Below, piece by piece: positions 59,789 to 64,000 of a stretch of 64,000 nucleotides of DNA. The notes below the pieces were generated by a model. The model had not been told where the DNA came from. It worked only from the letters and a program-made list of their open reading frames with translations, and did not search any database. Source of the DNA: Malachius bipustulatus (lineage: Eukaryota > Arthropoda > Insecta > Coleoptera > Melyridae); contig OU342635.1 of assembly GCA_910589415.1 (NCBI GenBank), positions 38,962,929 to 39,026,928 of the forward strand. Direction: 5' to 3'. The translations under genes and the position numbers were made by a program. Within the stretch, counting starts at the first letter, position 1, and the number at the start of each line of letters is the position of its first letter.

Positions 59789-60675
59789 TTTATGCAACAA
59801 GTGCATAAAGTGGTACTTTTTTTCACGACTGGGAAGATTGACCGCATGAGCCGCAGGCGAATGCGGCAATCCCAGAAGTAAAAAAAGGGCACTTTATGCA
59901 TATGTTGCATACAAAATTTTATCTACGAGTGACTTAAATTAGAACGAAAATTTATTATTATAAAAAAAACTTTCCAATGCATTCATATCTTATATGTAAG
60001 GGTTTCTTTGAAGCTGTTAACGCTTTTTTCATCACGTCAGTTCATAAAGGTGACATATTGCTTAATATACACTTCTTTAGATTTTTGAGGTAGGTACCTA
60101 ACAGATTTTGTGCAGTCATATATGATGGAATAAGAATTTCTTCTAGTGCGGAAGATATTTCATTCATGATTAAATGTAAACATAAAATATATAAATTATA
60201 TAGCCACATTTGATTGAAAAATAATTTCTTCTGGGGTAGAAGATATTTCATTCATTGAAGCATCTACAATGTTATCCATTTTAGGTATAAACGACGAAAA
60301 ACACAAAATATTAATTAATAATTGTACATAGATCTGGCGCTCTGCTAATAAACTGCGACGTTTCTCTAGTATAGGTGCATGGTAATTATAAATCGGGATA
60401 CAATGTAATTCAGCGTTCAGCGTGTCGTGTTCAGTTGTTGTTGCTAGTTGCGAACGCCCCGACTGCCGACTGAGCCTCTCCGCTCTCCGCTCACTACTTG
60501 CCAGTCGGCGAGCGTGCACTAACGTGACAGATTTAGCGTTAAATAATGAACCGCTACGGCACTTTATTTCACCCAAACTACTTTATTTCACTCTTCAAGA
60601 TAATCATACATTTTATGAACTAAGAAACGTCTAAAAAAGTTCATTTTATGAATCACTCGTAGATAAAAAATGTAA
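59789..60675. mobile_element. inverted-repeat element with GC-rich promoter-like core
   Basis: TTTTATCTACGAGTGA (59917-59932) is repeated exactly in inverted form at 60653-60668. Outside the left copy is a compound hairpin, with TGCAACAAGTGCATAAAGT pairing ACTTTATGCATATGTTGCA and CCGCAT pairing ATGCGG. The core 60420-60540 is GC-rich with a minus-strand TCAGTCGG initiator-like site. A minus-strand mini-ORF starts at 60279 (MDNIVDASMNEISSTPEEII). A duplicate of its MNEISS..EEI part starts about 93 bases further on. Confidence 0.5.
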
Positions 60676-60679
60676 TTTA

Positions 60680-62630
60680 ATCTAATCTAATCGAGTGGGA
60701 GAAAAGTTTAATACGCAATAGTTGTTATTATTAAATTCGCAGCAACTTCAATATTTCTAGGACATAAAATAATGTTTATGAAATCGTAAAAATAAAGTAT
60801 ATTTAAGAGTATTCAACTCCATCAGGGTTAATCTACTATATAAACCAGAGCAATATTTACTTATAACACACTTTTATAATATACCTACCTATACTCCTGG
60901 TGGTAAAAAAGTAATCTGAATTTTTAAAGCTCCTGATTTAGCTTTTAGCTTTTTATTATCACCATTCAAAGATCTTTGGGTTTAAAAGTTCGTTTCTAAA
61001 TATATTCTAAAAAAATAATTATTGGACATGCTCAGTGCAGCTAGTTATCTCGATTTTACGATATTACTCGACGAAACTCACTGGTTTACACCTTTTTTCT
61101 TTAACTGTAATTCTTAACAAGCAATAATAACCAATTAATTTCACACTCATCCATCTTTGAAAATATGGGTCAAGTAATGTTAATTTCACAAAAATGATAC
61201 ACCAATTAAATAGTATTATACCTTGTAGGTATGTTAAATGTTTTCTGTAAAATTTCTCTCTTTAACAAGGCTTTTTCCTTTCAACAAGAACGCACGATTG
61301 CTATTCTTGGACAGATTTTAGCTATTTACTAAGCCGAATGTGAATTCATCTAGATTCCGAATACGAAAAAATTAGCAGCAATTACACTTATAGTTACACT
61401 TGATAATGATCGTAATAGTATAGACCGTGTCGTAATGAAAGCTCCAAGAACTAGACATTGAATTTCTTCATACATTGTTGCCGACTAGGGTTTAATTTAC
61501 ATTATTTAATGAATACAAATTTGATATTAGTTCTTCAAGCATTAAATAGTTCTTAACCTTTGTTAATGTCAATGTAATTCAAATTATCATGCAGCTTGTA
61601 GCTAATATTGATCTATCTGCTCTCAAGTTTTTAGTTACTTATGTCAAGTTTCGAAATAGTTTACTGCAAATGTAATATGATCGCTGTATAAAAAACGAGT
61701 ACACAGCAGCCAGGAATTTTTCACCATTTTTTTATGTGATCTTAATAAAATTAAAAAAGTCAATACCACACTCCCTCGTAACTCCTTGTCCGGTACAGTG
61801 AATGAAAGTTGAGGACGATGTAAACAATGAAAAGCACGATTTCATCTTAAATGCTACCTTAAAGATTCACGTTGATTCCAGAATTTTTTGATTAACCGAA
61901 AAAGAATTGTGCAGACGACGCACCATAATCTAGGTAAAAGTTTGATTCTTGATATTTCAATGCTTTTTGAATTGATGATTCTAGTGACGTTTTATGCCGA
62001 TCTTTTTGTGGGAGTTGTAGTTGAAGTTATTATAGAAACAATTATGTAACTGAATATTTAATTCTGGCTTAATTTTATCGTAATTTTCTTGGGATTTATG
62101 TAACAAACAAACAACAAACAGTTGTTGTTTGTAGGCCTGTAAGTGAACTCCAGATCATTCCCCCTTATAGCTACCGGTTGAGGTCATACTAAGGAAGCTT
62201 TAAAACAATAAGTGCTGTGGCACTGCCGAGGTTAAGATTTCATAACAACAATTTCCATACTTTTATGGTAACTTTTGTTGCTCGTCAAAATCTCTTAAAA
62301 TTATGATAATTATTATTACGATCTGAAGAAATATACATTGAAAAAAATTCCATAGATAGTTTGATAGAAAGCTTACAGATATTATTATCGAACACCTTGA
62401 AATTGGCCATTTGAACCAAAAATAACACCTTGTTGGAGGCAAAATTACAAACTCAATAGGAAATCATTCTTGTCTTCGACATGACAACATCGCGCACATA
62501 ACTGAAACACGAAACTGAAATGCAAAAATTCGTGCGCCAGTGCTTCTGAAATATTAATTAACCAACTCTAATATGTATACTTACACCTATTTACCTACAC
62601 ACGCAAATGTTAGGGTTGGTTAGCGACTGT
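60680..62630. other. 2 kb without a recognised gene
   Basis: AT-rich. A TATAAAAAAC box near 61686 could be a promoter or chance. No exon is recognised. Confidence 0.4.
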
Positions 62631-62634
62631 AAAC

Positions 62635-62668
62635 GATAAAAGCCAGCTTCATCCATCCAGTCGGGCCA
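62635..62668 (+). promoter_or_regulatory. TATA-like box and initiator for the 62675 gene
   Basis: GATAAAAG (62635-62642) lies about 33 bases before the A of CCATTC (62668), just upstream of ATG 62675. The layout is the same compact one as in the Osiris gene, but the TATA match is imperfect. Confidence 0.4.
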
Positions 62669-62674
62669 TTCCTG

Positions 62675-62948
62675 ATGATGAAACTAATCGGTGTGGTGGT
62701 TGTGTGTGTAATTGTGCGGTCCACCGTCGCGACCACATGGCTCGCGTCGATGCTCACACCCCGGGGGCTCGAGCTGGGGGGTGGCCTGAGCATGCATCTC
62801 GAAAGCCACCCGGGGAGTGCCGGGAATGCGACGTGGTTTGACAAACATGCCGTCAGGGTGGATTACAGGGGGTTCGGAGTCAGGGTTGGGAAGGAAAGGG
62901 GGAAGGAAGGAGTTCAGTTGGGGCTGGTGATTAAAAATAATGGAGAGG
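62675..62948 (+). CDS. first coding exon of a secreted protein, possibly Osiris-like (partial)
   Basis: Starts MMKLIGVVVVCVIVRSTVAT, a clear signal peptide. It continues with GLELGGGLSMHLES, FDKHAVRVDYRGFGVRVGKE and ends KNNGE with a strong donor (GAG G|GTAAGT, cut after 62948). The segment is much richer in G+C than its surroundings and is 91 codons plus one base. Position of the signal peptide, the x-x-HxxRxxxxG helix-strand block, exon length and phase-1 donor all parallel exon 1 of the Osiris gene at 45268-44953 (ESYLQSHELRIRLPEL, GAA G|GT). Osiris genes are normally clustered, so this may be a neighbouring family member. No DUF1676 hydrophobic exon lies within the remaining 1 kb, so the gene continues outside the window. 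Confidence 0.55.
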
Positions 62949-63785
62949 GTAAGTGGTGAGGAAGATTAGCTTGTGCGATGAAAATTGGAGATAGGGGAGA
63001 AGTTGTGGTGTTTTGTTTATATTAGTGAAAGACTTGAGGATGTAGTTGAAACAAGGCGACAATAAACAAATAATAAAGTGCTATGTGTGGTTATTAAACG
63101 ACGATGATTCGGAAACTTCTACAATATTATGCGTATAATAAACAGATGTTTATTATAACAATTCCGTTTTAATTTCAGCTGTTAGTTATAATAGGTTGCT
63201 TGTGTCCTTTTGTCCTTTTCATTTAGATATATCTACCGAGTTGGAATTAAATATTTATATATTTACCCTATTTGGCTGCTAGTTATAACTAATTTGTATT
63301 TTTGGAGACGCTTTAGTTTCTGTTCTTCAGTATTTTAATGTAAATGCAGCATCATGTAACTTTTATCTTAAAATTGAATGCAACCAATTCCATAGTTTGT
63401 TAGTATCCAAAAAAGTTGTTCTTTTCAAACCCCATACCTGCATTTGCGGCAAGGGAATATTTGAAACGCCGTTTGCTTGTTTTCTTGTAAAATTTGAGGC
63501 AGATAATTCAGACTAGATCAAATAAGAAAGGCATCTTAGGGTCATTATAGCATCAGAAAGGATTTACCGAAACGACAGCAAGTAATATGATTGTTTGACT
63601 ATTCTTATCCCAAGTGAAAAGGTGGTAGTTTCAATGATATAGGTACCCATAACTGACTTAGTGGGTACCTCATATAGCGAATAAGTTTGACGGTACAGAT
63701 TCTTCAGTAATAGGTATCTTAGCTTAAATTTTTGAAAGACATGTTCCTACTATCAAATAACTCCTTCATAGCTTGTTCTATCCAT
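62949..63785. other. start of the intron of the 62675 gene
   Basis: AT-rich; no acceptor followed by a convincing exon is seen. Confidence 0.4.
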
Positions 63786-63789
63786 TTAT

Positions 63790-63990
63790 TATACCGATTT
63801 GTAGCAGACGACCTTAACTTATTGGGTTGCTTTGCGGGGAGACTTGAAAGGACTCTATTATGGCGAAGAAATCCTGTTGGGACCACATGTTCCCCAGTCC
63901 CAAGTCATTGAATTGGAGAAGGATAAAGTCGTTTAGCATGGCTTTGTAGCACTCCCTGTCCACAATAGTCATTTGACCCGCGGCGTTTTA
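63790..63990 (-). pseudogene. fragment of a Tc1/mariner-type transposase
   Basis: On the minus strand VDRECYKAMLNDFILLQFND, then LGLGNMWSQQD, matches the region just before the second catalytic Asp (WFQQDGA block) of insect transposases. The sequence after QQD is lost, and the rest lies beyond the window edge. Dead fragment. Confidence 0.6.
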
Positions 63991-64000
63991 AAAAAAATAG

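Overview
This is eukaryotic, AT-rich (by eye roughly two-thirds A+T) insect DNA. It has the short GT..AG exons, TATA/initiator promoters and dense, mostly decayed transposable elements typical of insects. The strongest taxonomic marker is an Osiris (DUF1676) gene, a family specific to insects and close relatives. The interspersed TAGGTACCTACC-type tracts fit beetles or moths, but I cannot name the order from the sequence alone.

Host genes are few. The clear one is a two-exon, minus-strand Osiris gene (coding exons 45268-44953 and 39271-38949, 5.7 kb intron, 212 residues, phase-consistent splice sites, TATA box). At the right edge, 62675-62948 is a plus-strand first exon with a signal peptide and the same phase-1 ending; it may begin a second Osiris-like gene that continues outside the window. 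Weaker candidates are a signal-peptide mini-exon at 38179-38217, a TATA/initiator pair near 13930-13965, and ORFs of unknown meaning at 56063-56257 and 36916-37080.

Everything else recognisable is mobile DNA. Left part (1-13 kb): TA-flanked MITEs (1147-1696, 2537-2819, 3869-4171 plus an inverted partial copy to 4395), a decayed RNase H-bearing LINE (4937-6110, minus), a decayed second LINE (8015-9600, plus), and a 1.27 kb element with inverted termini carrying exons of a THAP zinc-finger domain (11037-12303). Middle (18-36 kb): a MITE, a dead mariner transposase with a 5S-rRNA-like SINE beside it, a LINE tail, a 2.3 kb LINE with only two nonsense codons seen in its RT-bearing frame, a structurally complete DIRS-type tyrosine-recombinase retrotransposon (28372-33546), and a decayed Tc1/mariner-like element with long inverted arms (34000-35898). 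Right part (38-64 kb): the Osiris gene with a tRNA-like SINE, a 40-bp palindrome and a foldback element in its intron; two long TA-flanked foldback elements (46178-46940, 49909-50764); a 5'-truncated LINE with an intact 673-residue RT frame (51322-53812); a LINE 3' tail; a small inverted-repeat element with a GC-rich promoter-like core (59789-60675); and a transposase fragment at the edge.

The most notable item is the DIRS element. Its split terminal repeats and internal complementary region agree to the base with a circle-junction model using a shared AAT trinucleotide. Its gag region is interrupted by a TATA-bearing, intron-like module that is tandemly amplified there and repeated singly before the RT. 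All coordinates were read by eye; family assignments rest on motif recognition, not searches.
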